From assembly GCF_035975855.1 (NCBI RefSeq), contig NZ_CP109055.1, positions 7,688,001-7,752,000 on the forward strand: a stretch of 64,000 nucleotides of DNA. Reading direction: 5' to 3'. The stretch comes from Streptomyces sp. NBC_01304. GTDB lineage: Bacteria; Actinomycetota; Actinomycetes; Streptomycetales; Streptomycetaceae. The notes under the pieces were generated by a model that saw nothing but the letters and a program-made list of their open reading frames with translations, did not search any database and had not been told where the DNA came from. The position numbers and the translations under genes were made by a program. Below, one piece after another: positions 42,469 through 53,068 of the stretch (positions are counted from its first letter, which is position 1; each line of letters opens with the position of its first letter).

Positions 42469-45400
42469 GTGCGCTACTGCTTGCTCGGCCCCACCCAGGC
42501 CCTCCGACCCGACGGCACGGCCGTCCCCGTCGGCGGGGCACGGCTGCGTGCGCTGCTCACGGTGCTCGCACTGCGGGCCGGGCGGACCGTGCCGGTCACC
42601 CAGCTCGTGGACGAGGTGTGGGACGGGGATCCGCCGGCCGACGCGACGGGTGCGCTGCAGGCGTTGATCGGGCGGCTGCGGCGTTCGCTCGGGCATGGCG
42701 CGGTGGACTCCGTCGAGGGCGGCTACCGGCTGTGCGCGTCACCGGACGACGTGGACGTCCACCGCTTCGAGCGCCTCGCCACCGAGGGCGGGCGGGCGCT
42801 GGCGGACGGCGATCCGGTCAAGGCCTCGGCCGTCCTGGACGAGGCCCTCGCGCTGTGGCACGGGCCCGCCCTGGCCGACCTGCCGGACCGGCTCGCGGAG
42901 GCCGCGCGCTGGGAGACCCGCCGCCTGGACGCCCGCCGCACCCGCCTCGCCGCGCTCCTCGCCCTGGGGCGGGCCTCGGAGGTGCTGCCCGAGCTGGGGG
43001 CGCTGTGCGATGCGCACCCGCTGGACGAGCCGTTGCAGGTGTTGCGGTTGCGGGCCCTGCGCGGCGCCGGCCGTGCGGCCGAGGCGTTGGCGGGGTTCGA
43101 GGAGGTACGGGCTCTGCTCGCGGACCGGTTGGGTGCGGACCCTGGCCCCGAACTCCGCTCTCTGCATGCCGAGTTGCTTTCCCCCGCCCCGCCCCTTCCC
43201 GAAAGTCCTGCGGACGGCTTCGGGGGCTTCGCCCCCGGACCCCCTTTGTCCTCAATCGCCGGACGGGCTGAAGAAGCGAGGCCTGATCAATCAGCCCGTC
43301 CGGCGATTGAGGACGCGCCCGGAGGGCGCAAAGCTCCGCAGGATTACGGGAAGGGGCGGGGCGGGGAAAAGATCGGCAACCTCCGAGCCCGCCTCACCAG
43401 CTTCGTGGGTCGCGAGGCCGACATCGAGGCCATCCGCGCAGACCTGAGCCGCGCCAGGCTCGTCACGATCCTCGGCCCCGGCGGCGCTGGAAAGACCAGG
43501 CTCTCGCAAGAGGCAGCGGAAGAACTGCCGGTGCCGGACGGCGCCTGGCTCGCCGAACTCGCCCCGGTCAGCGCCGACGCCGACCCGGAGGCCATCCCGG
43601 AGGCGATCCTCACCGCCCTGGGCGCCCGCCAGACCGTTCTCTTCGGCGCGGGCGCGGAAGAGCTCCGCCAGGCAGGCGACCGCAGCGCCGACGACCCGAT
43701 GACACGCCTCACCGAGCACTGCGCACGCCGCCGCATGCTCCTCCTGCTCGACAACTGCGAGCACGTCGTCGAGGCGGCCGCCCGCGTCGTCGACCACCTC
43801 CTGGCCCACTGCCCCGGCCTCACCGTGCTGGCCACGAGCCGTGAACCCCTGGGCGTACCGGGCGAGTTGGTCCGCCCCCTCGACCCGCTGCCCGAGCCCG
43901 CGGCCCTGCGCCTGTTCGCCGAGCGCGGCGCCGCCGCACGCCCCGATTTCCGGATCGAGGACGACCCGGCGGCCGCCGCGGAGATCTGCAGCCGCCTCGA
44001 CGGACTCCCGCTCGCCATCGAACTGGCCGCGGCCCGGCTGCGGATGCTCACCCCCCGCCAGATCGCCGACCGCCTCGACGACCGCTTCCGCCTGCTCACC
44101 AGCGGCAGCCGCACCCTGCTGCCGCGCCAGCAGACCCTGCGCGCCGTCGTCGACTGGTCCTGGGACCTCCTCGACGAGCCGGAGCGCGCGGTGCTGCGCC
44201 GGCTCTCCGTCTTCTCGGGCGGGAGTGACCTCGCGGCGGCGGAGGCGGTATGTGGGGGTGCTCCGATAGGAGGAGGGCGTGCTGCCGAGCTCACGGGGCT
44301 CCGCCCCGGACCCCCCAGTCGCCCTTCGGGCTCGTCCTCAAACGCCGGACGGGCTGATTCTGCCCCGGATGCCCCGGATGCCCCGGATGCCCCGGATGCC
44401 CCGGATGCCCCGGATGCCCCGGATGCCCCGGATGCCCCGGATGCCCCGGATGCCCCGCACGCCCCGCACGGCGACCCCGCCTGCCACGCCCACCTGTTCG
44501 TCGACCGCCGCGACATCACCGACCTGCTCGGCTCCCTCATCGACAAGTCCCTTGCGGTGGCCGTGCCTTCGACCGGTGGCGAGATGCGCTACCGGCTCCT
44601 GGAGACCGTCGCCGAATACGCGGGGGAGCGGCTCGACGAGTCCGGTGACCGGGACGCCGCCGAGCGCGCCCACCTGGTGCACTACCGGGAGTTCGCCCGC
44701 CGCGCCGACCCCGAGCTGCGCGGGTCCGGGCAGCAGGCCGCGATCGAGCGGATCGAGGTCGAGTACGAGAACCTGCGCACCGCCCTGCGCCGCGCCACCG
44801 CCGCCCGTGACGAACACGAGGCGCTCTGCCTCGTCCTGTCGCTGTGCTGGTACTGGCAGATGCGCGACCAGCGCACCGAGGCCCGCTACTGGGCCACCGC
44901 CGCCTCCGCGCTAGGCCCCGACCCCTTCGCACCCCCGGCCCGCCAGGCCCCGCCGCTGCGCGAGCGGTGCACGGACGCGCCGCCGCCCATGGCCGAGGAC
45001 CAGCTGTGGGAGGCCAGGCGCGGCTGTGCCCTGATGCAGCTGGCCACCATGGACCACACGAGCGACGACTGGACCGGGGCCAAGAGCATGGAGCGGCTGC
45101 AGTGCATCGTCGACACCTACCGGCCCGGGTTGCCGCAGACCTGCTGGGTGCCCGGCTCGTTGTGGTTCTTCGCGGTGCTGCTCACCAGTGGTACGACCGA
45201 CATCCGGACGATGCTCGACGCGACCGTGGACGCCTGCCGCGAGTACGGCTACCGCTGGGAGCTGGCCGCAGCCCTGCAGATGCGGGCCAATGTGCTGGCC
45301 AACCGGAGCGACTGGGCCGGTGAGGCGGACCGGGACGCGGACGCCGCGCTGGAGATCTTCCACGAGCTCGGCGATGCCTGGGGCGTGGCCGAGGCGCTGT

Positions 45401-46128
45401 CCGCCCGTGGTGAGGCCCTGGAGCGGCGCGGTGAATTCGTGCGCGCGGGCGAGGACTTCAGGCAGGGCATGGACCACGCGGAGCGGATCGGCGCGGCCAC
45501 TCAGGCAGCGGTCCTCAAGGCGCGGTACGCGGGCATCCTCCTGGAGACGGGCGAGGGCGAGACGGGCGAGCGTCTGCTCCGCGAGGTGGTCGCCGACCAG
45601 GACTCGGCCGCCAACGAGGCGCTGCCGGCGGCCCGGATGTATCTCGCGCTGTGGCTCGGCCGTACCAATCGCGGACCCGAGGCACGGGAGCAACTGGAGC
45701 AGATGCGGGACCAGTTCCGCTCCGGCCCCGCGGTGATGTTCGAGGGCTTCGTCCTCGGTCTGCTCGCCTGGCTGGACAACATGGAGGGCAAGCACGAGCT
45801 GGCGCTCGAGCATGTGCGGGCCGGTGTGGAGCGCGCTGTCGATCCGCTGTCCCTGATGATCGCGCCGTATCTGCCGACGGTTCAACTGACCAATGCCGCC
45901 TGGGCGTTGGCAGGATCCCGCGGGCCGGAAGGCGCCCTGCTCGGCGCCCGGTGCCTGGGTGCTGCCGACACGCTGCTGCCCGAGGGCCACTTCGCCGCCC
46001 CGCAGGAACGCGAGAACCGCGCGATGGCCGAGGCGGCCGTGCGCGCGGAGCTCGACGAGGCGACGTACGACAGTGCGTACGCACAAGGCGGCGGCCTCTC
46101 CCTGGAAGAGGCCGCCGCGTTGTTCTGA
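42469..46128 (+). CDS. AfsR/SARP-like BTAD regulator interrupted in frame by two repeat copies
   Basis: 1219 residues: winged-helix DNA-binding domain (1-90), BTAD (95-235), STAND ATPase (LGPGGAGKTRLSQEAA, LLLLDNCEHVVEAA, TSREPLGV, GLPLAIELAAARLRML) and C-terminal TPRs. Residues about 237-301 are the translation of repeat copy F (PAPPLPESPADGFGGF... GGRKAPQDYGKGRGGEK), in the linker between BTAD and ATPase. Residues about 608-631 are partial copy G, followed by ten APD and two APH triplets. The ORF stays open throughout. GTG 42469 gives the standard N-terminus. It probably activates secondary-metabolite or stress genes. Confidence 0.9.
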   Translation: MRYCLLGPTQALRPDGTAVPVGGARLRALLTVLALRAGRTVPVTQLVDEVWDGDPPADATGALQALIGRLRRSLGHGAVDSVEGGYRLCASPDDVDVHRFERLATEGGRALADGDPVKASAVLDEALALWHGPALADLPDRLAEAARWETRRLDARRTRLAALLALGRASEVLPELGALCDAHPLDEPLQVLRLRALRGAGRAAEALAGFEEVRALLADRLGADPGPELRSLHAELLSPAPPLPESPADGFGGFAPGPPLSSIAGRAEEARPDQSARPAIEDAPGGRKAPQDYGKGRGGEKIGNLRARLTSFVGREADIEAIRADLSRARLVTILGPGGAGKTRLSQEAAEELPVPDGAWLAELAPVSADADPEAIPEAILTALGARQTVLFGAGAEELRQAGDRSADDPMTRLTEHCARRRMLLLLDNCEHVVEAAARVVDHLLAHCPGLTVLATSREPLGVPGELVRPLDPLPEPAALRLFAERGAAARPDFRIEDDPAAAAEICSRLDGLPLAIELAAARLRMLTPRQIADRLDDRFRLLTSGSRTLLPRQQTLRAVVDWSWDLLDEPERAVLRRLSVFSGGSDLAAAEAVCGGAPIGGGRAAELTGLRPGPPSRPSGSSSNAGRADSAPDAPDAPDAPDAPDAPDAPDAPDAPDAPDAPHAPHGDPACHAHLFVDRRDITDLLGSLIDKSLAVAVPSTGGEMRYRLLETVAEYAGERLDESGDRDAAERAHLVHYREFARRADPELRGSGQQAAIERIEVEYENLRTALRRATAARDEHEALCLVLSLCWYWQMRDQRTEARYWATAASALGPDPFAPPARQAPPLRERCTDAPPPMAEDQLWEARRGCALMQLATMDHTSDDWTGAKSMERLQCIVDTYRPGLPQTCWVPGSLWFFAVLLTSGTTDIRTMLDATVDACREYGYRWELAAALQMRANVLANRSDWAGEADRDADAALEIFHELGDAWGVAEALSARGEALERRGEFVRAGEDFRQGMDHAERIGAATQAAVLKARYAGILLETGEGETGERLLREVVADQDSAANEALPAARMYLALWLGRTNRGPEAREQLEQMRDQFRSGPAVMFEGFVLGLLAWLDNMEGKHELALEHVRAGVERAVDPLSLMIAPYLPTVQLTNAAWALAGSRGPEGALLGARCLGAADTLLPEGHFAAPQERENRAMAEAAVRAELDEATYDSAYAQGGGLSLEEAAALF
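43178..43371. repeat. Nested-palindrome repeat, copy F, inside a coding region
   Basis: Complete copy with both outer arms. The inner stem carries the CAATCGCCGG/CCGGCGATTG variant, a third compensated version of the pair, with a 19-nt loop. It adds about 65 codons in frame to the BTAD regulator. Confidence 0.95.
44290..44360 (+). repeat. Nested-palindrome repeat, half copy G, inside a coding region
   Basis: The left side of the inner stem (CTCAAACGCCGGACGGGCTG) with its upstream GGCTCCGCC-type joint is present; the other arm is missing. It is translated as TGLRPGPPSRPSGSSSNAGR and runs straight into the APD repeats. Confidence 0.85.
44362..44469 (+). repeat. 9-bp coding repeat (APD/APH triplets)
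   Basis: GCCCCGGAT is repeated ten times in a row (44362-44451), followed by GCCCCGCAC twice. It encodes an acidic Ala-Pro-Asp linker ending in two Ala-Pro-His, between the ATPase and TPR parts of the regulator. Confidence 0.95.
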
Positions 46129-46185
46129 CCGGTGCCACAGACGCGATCCGTTCGGCGCCGGATCAGGTCTGGGGGTTGGCGCCCA

Positions 46186-47018
46186 TCAGCTCTTGTTGGT
46201 GAACTTGCGGATGGCGATCGGCGCCATGACCACGGTGAGTCCGACCGTCCAGGCCAGCGTCACGATCAGGCCGTGCTGGATCGGGCCGCCGACCATCAGG
46301 CCGCGGGCCGCGTCGGCGAGACCCGACATCGGGTTGTACTTGGTGAAGGACTCCAGCCAGCCCGGCATCGACTGGGTCGGCGCGAAGATCGACGAACCGA
46401 ACTGCAGCGGCATCATCACCAGGAAGCCCATGGCCTGCACCGACTGGGCGTTCTTCATGGTCACACCGAGCACCAGGAAGATCCACATCACGGCCGAGCC
46501 GAAGAGGGTGGACAGGCCTACCGCGGCGAACAGACCGGCCCAGTTGGTGAAGTCGAAGCCGACCAGTGCGGCGACGATCATCAGGACCGTGGTGGCGATG
46601 AGCATCCGCAGGAGCTCCACCGAGATCTTGGCGATCAGTACGGAGCCCCGTCCGATCGGCAAGGACCGGAAGCGGTCCATGATGCCCTTGTGGAAGTCCT
46701 CGTTGAAGCCGGTGCCGACTCCCTGGGCGATGTTCATGCTCATCATCGCCAGCATGCCGGGGATCACGTACTGGATGTACTGGTCCTGGCCGCCGCCGAG
46801 CGACTGGCCGATGGACCCGCCGAAGACGTACACGAACAGCAGGGTGAAGACGACCGGCATCAGGATGGCGTCGAACATCGACTCCGGGTCGTTCTTGATC
46901 CACAGCAGATTGCGGCGGACCAGGGCTCCGGTGTGCCGGAGGTTGGCGCGCAGGCCGATCTTGCCGTCGGCCTGGCCCTTGCGGAGGGCGGGCGCGTCGA
47001 GCGTGGGGGTGGCGGTGC

Positions 47019-47022
<4 letters not shown>
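46186..47022 (-). CDS. ABC-2 type exporter permease (DrrB-like)
   Basis: 278 residues, six predicted membrane helices. MPVVFTLLFVYVFGGSIG, YVIPGMLAMMSMN, GIMDRFRSLPI and FAPTQSMPGWLESFTKYNPM are characteristic of DrrB/daunorubicin-type permeases. It expels a drug-like compound with the ATPase encoded just upstream, whose stop overlaps its ATG (ATGA). It is convergent with the BTAD regulator gene. Confidence 0.9.
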
Positions 47023-48038
<1,016 letters not shown>

Positions 48039-48057
48039 GTCCTCAAGGTGAAGGACG

Positions 48058-48109
48058 CCACCGACAAACCACCGACAGGCCACCGACAGGTCCTACGTTC
48101 CCACCGACA
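48058..48109 (-). promoter_or_regulatory. Phased direct repeats upstream of the ABC exporter
   Basis: CCACCGACA (plus strand) occurs at 48058, 48069, 48080 and 48101, at 11, 11 and 21 bp spacing. The same helical face is thus offered four times. It starts 20 bp before the ATPase ATG. SARP-type regulators use 11- or 22-bp phased repeats, but these sit close to the start codon, where a repressor would act. Confidence 0.55.
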
Positions 48110-48114
48110 GCCCC

Positions 48115-48124
48115 CGATATATCG
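48115..48124. promoter_or_regulatory. CGATATATCG palindrome upstream of the ABC exporter
   Basis: A 10-bp AT-centred palindrome next to the phased repeats. It is part of CGATATATCGCCGAC, sharing TATATCGCCGAC with the TetR-P450 operator region. It may be a promoter element or a second operator. Confidence 0.45.
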
Positions 48125-48202
48125 CCGACGGCCCGCCGACTGGGGGAGTGTCGACGGGCCGCCTCTGTGCCGCGATGGCTCAGTTATCGCTGCGGGTGTA
48201 CG

Positions 48203-49066
48203 TCAGTGAAAGGCGTGCTCTGCCTGCGGAAACGCCCCGCCGACAACGTCCTCGGCGAAGGCCTTGGCGGCGTCGCCCATGACGCTGCGCAGCTGCGCGT
48301 ACTGCTTCACGAAACGCGGCAGCTTCCCGTCGGTCAGGCCCATCATGTCGGTCCACACCAGGACCTGGGCGTCGCACTGGGCGCCCGCACCGATACCCAC
48401 GGTGGGGATCTGCAGGGAGCGGGTGACCTCGGCGGCCAGCTCTTCCGGTACGAGTTCCAGGACGACGGCGAACGCGCCCGCGTCCTGCGCGGCCTTGGCG
48501 TCGCGGAGGAGGCGGTGGGCGTCCTCGTCGCCGCGGCCCTGCACCCGGTAGCCCATGGTGTTCACGGACTGCGGGGTCAGGCCCAGGTGCGACATGACGG
48601 GGATGCCGGACTGCACGATCAGCTCGGTCTGGGCCAGCGAGCGCTCGCCGCCCTCCAGCTTCACGGCGCCGACCCCGGCCTCCTTGACCAGGCGGGTCGC
48701 CGAGCGCAGGGCCTGCACGGGGCCCTCCTGGTACGAGCCGAACGGCAGGTCGCCGACGATCAGGGCACGGCTGGTGCCCCGCACGACGGCGGCCGACATC
48801 ATGACCATCTGGTCGAGGGTGACGGGCACGGTGGTCTCGTACCCGAGGTGGCAGTTGCCCGCCGAGTCGCCGACCAGCATCACGGGGATGCCGGACTCGT
48901 CGAAGACATTGGCGGTCATCGCGTCGTACGCGGTGAGCATGGGCCACTTCTCGCCGCGCTCCTTGGCGGCGGTGATGTCGCGGACGGTGATGCGGCGTGT
49001 GCCCTTTCCGCCGTACAGCGCCTTGCTGCCGTCGACGGGCTTTTGGGCAGCCGAAATCTGCGTCAT
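48203..49066 (-). CDS. panB: 3-methyl-2-oxobutanoate hydroxymethyltransferase
   Basis: 287 residues. LTAYDAMTANVFDESGIPVMLVGDSAGNCHLGYETTVPVTLDQM and VKLEGGE, with the HLGLTPQSVN segment, are family hallmarks; the Asp/Glu metal ligands are in DS and EGG. It adds a hydroxymethyl group from methylene-tetrahydrofolate to 2-oxoisovalerate, the first step toward pantothenate and coenzyme A. It is monocistronic here. Confidence 0.95.
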   Translation of the reverse strand: MTQISAAQKPVDGSKALYGGKGTRRITVRDITAAKERGEKWPMLTAYDAMTANVFDESGIPVMLVGDSAGNCHLGYETTVPVTLDQMVMMSAAVVRGTSRALIVGDLPFGSYQEGPVQALRSATRLVKEAGVGAVKLEGGERSLAQTELIVQSGIPVMSHLGLTPQSVNTMGYRVQGRGDEDAHRLLRDAKAAQDAGAFAVVLELVPEELAAEVTRSLQIPTVGIGAGAQCDAQVLVWTDMMGLTDGKLPRFVKQYAQLRSVMGDAAKAFAEDVVGGAFPQAEHAFH

Positions 49067-49253
49067 TGCAACGGCTCCTTCTGGTCATCTCGAGGCACCC
49101 TTACGGCGTCCCCGGATCACGTCCATGGTGGCATCCCGCACCTGCTCCACGCTAGGGAGGCCCTTGGACCGGCCCGACCTCGGCAGGTCGACCGCCTGTG
49201 GACCCGCTTCGGGGCCCGCCTGCCGGCTCCGTAAAGACTTCCCCATCTTTCCA

Positions 49254-49272
49254 ATACGAGACGGTCTCGTAT
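49254..49272. promoter_or_regulatory. Operator upstream of the MFS pump
   Basis: ATACGAGACGGTCTCGTAT is a perfect 19-bp inverted repeat with a single central base, 24 bp before the MFS ATG. The GAGAC core is shared with the operators at 16802-16856. The TetR gene at 51105 is the natural candidate to bind it. Confidence 0.75.
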
Positions 49273-49296
49273 CGAAAGTTCGCTAGGGTTTCAGCC

Positions 49297-50892
49297 ATGA
49301 CTTCGCCTGCCAACCCGTCCGCGCCCGCCGCGCCGCGGATACCCGAAGCCGTGCATCGCCGTCGCTGGGCGATCCTCGGTGTGCTGATGCTCAGCCTCCT
49401 GATCGTCGTCCTCGACAACTCGATCCTCAATGTCGCCATCAAGACGATCTCGACCCCGGCGCCGACCGGCCTGGGCGCCACCCAGAGCGAGCTCGAGTGG
49501 GCCATCAACGCCTACACCCTGGTCTTCGCCGGCCTGCTCTTCACCGCCGGACTCCTCGGTGACCGCCTGGGGCGCAAGAAGGTGCTCCTCGCCGGAATGG
49601 TCGTCTTCGGCATCGGCTCGATGCTCGCCGCCGAGTCCGGCTCACCGGTCCAACTCATCGTGTTCCGCGCCGTGATGGGCTTCGGCGCCGCCTTCGTCAT
49701 GCCCGCGACGCTTGCCGTGCTCATGCACGTCTTCGAGCGCGAGGAGCAGCCCAAGGCCATCGGCATCTGGGCGGGCGGTGTCGGCCTCGCCATCGCGATC
49801 GGGCCCATCACCGGCGGTGTGCTGCTCGACCACTTCTGGTGGGGCTCGGTCTTCCTGATCAACGTGCCGATCGTGCTGATCGCGATCGCGCTGATGATCT
49901 GGCTGGTCCCCGACTCCCGCGACCCGAAGCCGGGCCGGCTCGACCCGGTCGGCGTGGTCGTCTCGGTGATCGGCCTGGTCCTGCTGGTCTACGGCATCAT
50001 CAAGGGCGGCCAGCTCGCCGACTTCACCGACACCACGGTGCTCGCCACGATCGCGGCGGGCGTCGCGGTCCTCGTCGCCTTCGTGATCTACGAGAAGCGC
50101 AGCGACCACCCGTCCATCGACGTCACGTACTTCAAGAACAAGGTGTTCTCGGCGGCGATCAGCACCATCTCGCTGGTCTTCTTCGCGCTGATGGGCGTGA
50201 CGTTCTTCGCCGTCTTCTACACGCAGAGCGTGCGCGGCTACAGCCCGCTGCAGACCGGCCTGCTGATGCTGCCGCTCGCCGTCGCCCAGCTGATCTTCTC
50301 GCCGCGGGCACGACTCGTCGTGGACCGCTTCGGCAACCGCGCGGTGTGCACGGCGGGGATGGTGACCATCGCCGCGACGCTCGCGGCGTTCGCGACGCTG
50401 GACGCGGACACGCCGATCTGGCTCCTGGAGGTCATCTTCTTCCTGATGGGCGCGGGCATGGCGCACATCATGACGCCGACCTCCGTGGTCATCATGCAGG
50501 CGCTGCCGCGCGAGAAGGCGGGCTCGGCGTCGGCCCTCAGCAATACGTTCCGTCAGGTGGGCGGGGCGCTGGGCATCGCGGTGCTCGGCTCGGTGCTCTC
50601 CACGGCGTACCGCTCGGACATCGAGTCCAGCCTCGGCGGGGTGCCGGCCGAGCTGCGGCACACCGCGGGCGAGTCGATCGAGGCGACCCTCGGCGTCGCG
50701 GAGAAGCTGCACCAGCCCGGGCTTGTGGTACCGGCTCAGGACGCGTTCCTGCACGCCATGCACGTAACCGCGTTGTGGGGCGCGGGAGTTGCGGTGATCG
50801 GGGCGATTGTGGTCGCGCTGTTCTTGCCGGGGCGGGCTCCGGCGGCCCCGGAGGCGGAGGTCGAGCGGGAGTCGGTGGGGGTCAAGGACTAG
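49297..50892 (+). CDS. DHA2 (EmrB/QacA) family MFS drug exporter
   Basis: 531 residues, 14 predicted membrane helices. [14 protein letters not shown] in helix 1 is the DHA2 motif D1, [11 protein letters not shown] is motif A, and [14 protein letters not shown] plus [23 protein letters not shown] is the motif C region. It exports drugs with protons. A palindrome upstream and a TetR gene downstream point to ligand-induced expression. The stop codon is followed by repeat copy H. Confidence 0.92.
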   Translation: MTSPANPSAPAAPRIPEAVHRRRWAILGVLMLSLLIVVLDNSILNVAIKTISTPAPTGLGATQSELEWAINAYTLVFAGLLFTAGLLGDRLGRKKVLLAGMVVFGIGSMLAAESGSPVQLIVFRAVMGFGAAFVMPATLAVLMHVFEREEQPKAIGIWAGGVGLAIAIGPITGGVLLDHFWWGSVFLINVPIVLIAIALMIWLVPDSRDPKPGRLDPVGVVVSVIGLVLLVYGIIKGGQLADFTDTTVLATIAAGVAVLVAFVIYEKRSDHPSIDVTYFKNKVFSAAISTISLVFFALMGVTFFAVFYTQSVRGYSPLQTGLLMLPLAVAQLIFSPRARLVVDRFGNRAVCTAGMVTIAATLAAFATLDADTPIWLLEVIFFLMGAGMAHIMTPTSVVIMQALPREKAGSASALSNTFRQVGGALGIAVLGSVLSTAYRSDIESSLGGVPAELRHTAGESIEATLGVAEKLHQPGLVVPAQDAFLHAMHVTALWGAGVAVIGAIVVALFLPGRAPAAPEAEVERESVGVKD

Positions 50893-51058
50893 TCCCCTAC
50901 CCGCCCCTTCCCGAAAGTCCTCAAACGCCGGACGGGCTGATTTCATCAGCCCGTCCGGCGTTTGAGGACGAGGCCGAAGGCCGTGATCCGGGCAGGGGTC
51001 CGGGGGCGGCAGCCCCCGAGGTGCCGTCAGGCTTTCGGGAAGGGGCGGGGCGGGGGAG
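50893..51058. repeat. Nested-palindrome repeat, copy H
   Basis: Starts directly after the MFS stop. The left outer arm is shortened (CCCGCCCCTTCCCG); the inner stem is the CAAACGCCGG version; a long right joint containing GGTCCGGGGGCGGC precedes the full right arm CGGGAAGGGGCGGGGCGGGG. It separates the MFS gene from its TetR gene. Confidence 0.9.
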
Positions 51059-51104
51059 ACAATCCCCCTGAGCAGCAACGCACCCGCAGACACAGGAGAG
51101 GCGC

Positions 51105-51713
51105 ATGACCCTGAACGACCACCAGGAGCAACCGCAGCGGGGGCGACCCCGAAGCGAGGCGGTCGAGCACGCCATCATCGAGGGCGTCATGCAGCTCCTG
51201 GAGGACGGCGTCTCCCTCACCGACCTCTCCATCGAACGAGTCGCCCGCACGGCCGGCGTCGGCAAGGCCACCATCTACCGCAGATGGAAGGGCAAGGAAG
51301 AGCTCATGGTCGACGTCATCCGCGTCGTCGAACCTCCCGAGCCCGTCCTCCCCGGCACCTCCGCCAGGGACGACCTCATCGCGCTCCTGGAATCCCTGCG
51401 CCAGCGCGGCCTGGCCGCCCGGGGCTCCGCCCTGCTGCACAACGTGTTCGCTCAGATGAAAGCCCTTCCCAAGCTCTGGGCCGCGTACCAGGAGACGGTC
51501 ATCGAGGCCCGCCGCCGGATGGGCCTCGACGCGGTACGGCGTGGCATCGCGAGCGGCGAGATCCGCGCGGACATCGACGTGGAGCTCGCCCACGACCTGA
51601 TCACCGGACCGATGCTGCTGCACTCGGTGCTGCGCCCCGACGACCCGCTCGACGAGGACCTCCCTCGACGCATCGTGGACGGGGCGCTCGACGGACTGCG
51701 CCCTCGCGACTGA
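51105..51713 (+). CDS. TetR-family regulator of the MFS pump
   Basis: 202 residues. HTH: GVMQLLEDGVSLTDLSIERVARTAGVGKATIYRRWKGKEELM. Its C-terminal half (ARGSALLHNVFAQMKALPKLWAAYQETVIEARRRMGLDAVRRG) is TetR_C_11-like. It lies downstream of the MFS gene on the same strand and probably binds the palindrome before that gene. AGGAGAG precedes ATG 51105. Confidence 0.9.
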   Translation: MTLNDHQEQPQRGRPRSEAVEHAIIEGVMQLLEDGVSLTDLSIERVARTAGVGKATIYRRWKGKEELMVDVIRVVEPPEPVLPGTSARDDLIALLESLRQRGLAARGSALLHNVFAQMKALPKLWAAYQETVIEARRRMGLDAVRRGIASGEIRADIDVELAHDLITGPMLLHSVLRPDDPLDEDLPRRIVDGALDGLRPRD

Positions 51714-51963
51714 GGCCGGCCGCACGCCCACCGAACCCCGGCCGCACCCGTACGCCCCGGCCAGGGAATATGCGCGTTTCGTCACAGCAGCCACCTGCCT
51801 GCGCAAATTCGGAACTGTGTGCCCCGGAACGTCGTCCTCCCGACAGAACGGCCGTCACAGAAGGCATGGACGGGCAAGGACGGCACCGTCCATCGCCTAG
51901 GGTCTTCAGTCGGGGACGACCGTGGGCACGGCACGGGCACGGCAGGCAGTGAGGGCGAACGGC

Positions 51964-52986
51964 ATGGCGCAGACGTATATGACGGAGACGGGGAACGACC
52001 GCTCGGGGCCCGAGCACTCGGGATCCCGCTTCCGGCGTCTGCTCGACAGCTGGCGCCACGACTCCGGGATCTGGCGCCGCGGCCTGGTCCTCGCCGCCTT
52101 CAGCGTCCTGCTCGCCCTGGTGATGCTGCTGCACGCACACATCCCGAACCGCATCGGCAACATCGGCTCGCTGATCGAGACGTTCCTGCCCTGGCTCGGC
52201 ATCTTCGTACCCCTGGTCCTGATCTTCGCCGTGGTCCGCAAGTCGGCGACCGCGCTGATCGCGGTGCTGCTGCCCGCGGTGGTGTGGGTGAGCCTGTTCG
52301 GCGGCCTGATCAGCGACAAGTCGGGCGCGGGCGGCGACCTCACGGTCGTCACGCACAACGTGAACGCCGAGAACCCCGACCCGGCCGGCACCGCCCGCAA
52401 GGTCGCCGCGTCCGGCGCCGACGTGGTCGCGCTCGAAGAGCTCACCGGGGACGCGCTGCCCACGTACAAGAAGGCCATGGCGGAGACGTACAAGTACAGC
52501 TACACCGACGGCACGGTCGGGCTGTGGAGCAAGTACCCGCTGACCGACAACCGTCCCGTCGACATCAAGATGGGCTGGACCCGCGCCCTGCGCTCGACGG
52601 TCGATACGCCCAAGGGCAAGATCGCCGTGTACGTGGCGCATCTGCCGTCGGTCCGGGTCAAGCTCAACGCGGGCTTCACCGCAGGCCAGCGCGACAACAG
52701 CGCCGAGGCCCTCGGCATCGCCATCCGCGACGAGCCGATCAAGAAGGTCGTCCTGCTCGGCGACCTCAACGGCACCATGAACGACCGCGCGCTCTCCCCG
52801 GTCACCTCGCAGCTGCGCTCCACCCAGGGCGCGGCGGGCGACGGCTTCGGCTTCAGCTGGCCGGCGGCGTTCCCGATGGCGCGGATCGACCAGATCATGG
52901 TGCGCGGCGTGGAGCCCGAGTCGTCCTGGGCGCTGCAGGACACGGGCAGCGATCACCTGCCGGTGGCGGCGAAGGTCACGCTCTAG
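51964..52986 (+). CDS. Membrane-anchored endonuclease/exonuclease/phosphatase-family protein
   Basis: 340 residues. Three N-terminal hydrophobic helices (GLVLAAFSVLLALVMLLHAHI, IETFLPWLGIFVPLVLIFAVV, ATALIAVLLPAVVWVSLFGG) place the catalytic domain outside. That domain has THNVNAENPDP, ALEELT (metal Glu), VAHLPS, LGDLNGTM and the final GSDHLPV (catalytic His), complete for a Mg-dependent phosphodiesterase or phosphatase. The substrate is unknown. The 250 bp before it hold no recognised feature. ATG 51964. Confidence 0.85.
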   Translation: MAQTYMTETGNDRSGPEHSGSRFRRLLDSWRHDSGIWRRGLVLAAFSVLLALVMLLHAHIPNRIGNIGSLIETFLPWLGIFVPLVLIFAVVRKSATALIAVLLPAVVWVSLFGGLISDKSGAGGDLTVVTHNVNAENPDPAGTARKVAASGADVVALEELTGDALPTYKKAMAETYKYSYTDGTVGLWSKYPLTDNRPVDIKMGWTRALRSTVDTPKGKIAVYVAHLPSVRVKLNAGFTAGQRDNSAEALGIAIRDEPIKKVVLLGDLNGTMNDRALSPVTSQLRSTQGAAGDGFGFSWPAAFPMARIDQIMVRGVEPESSWALQDTGSDHLPVAAKVTL

Positions 52987-53014
52987 CGTTCTTGACAGCA
53001 GCTTCTACGTTGCC

Positions 53015-53049
53015 GAAGGGGCCCGCACCAGTACGGTGCGGGCCCCTTC
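53015..53049. terminator. Strong bidirectional terminator hairpin
   Basis: GAAGGGGCCCGCACC (53015-53029) pairs perfectly with GGTGCGGGCCCCTTC (53035-53049) around a 5-nt loop, between two convergent genes. A run of T is lacking, as is common in streptomycetes. Confidence 0.88.
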
Positions 53050-53068
53050 GTGTGGCGTATCGGCGTGG

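Noticed and set aside
51714..51963. Possible small gene in the 250-bp gap before the EEP-family gene
   Set aside because: Only short overlapping frames without ribosome sites; no recognised motif.
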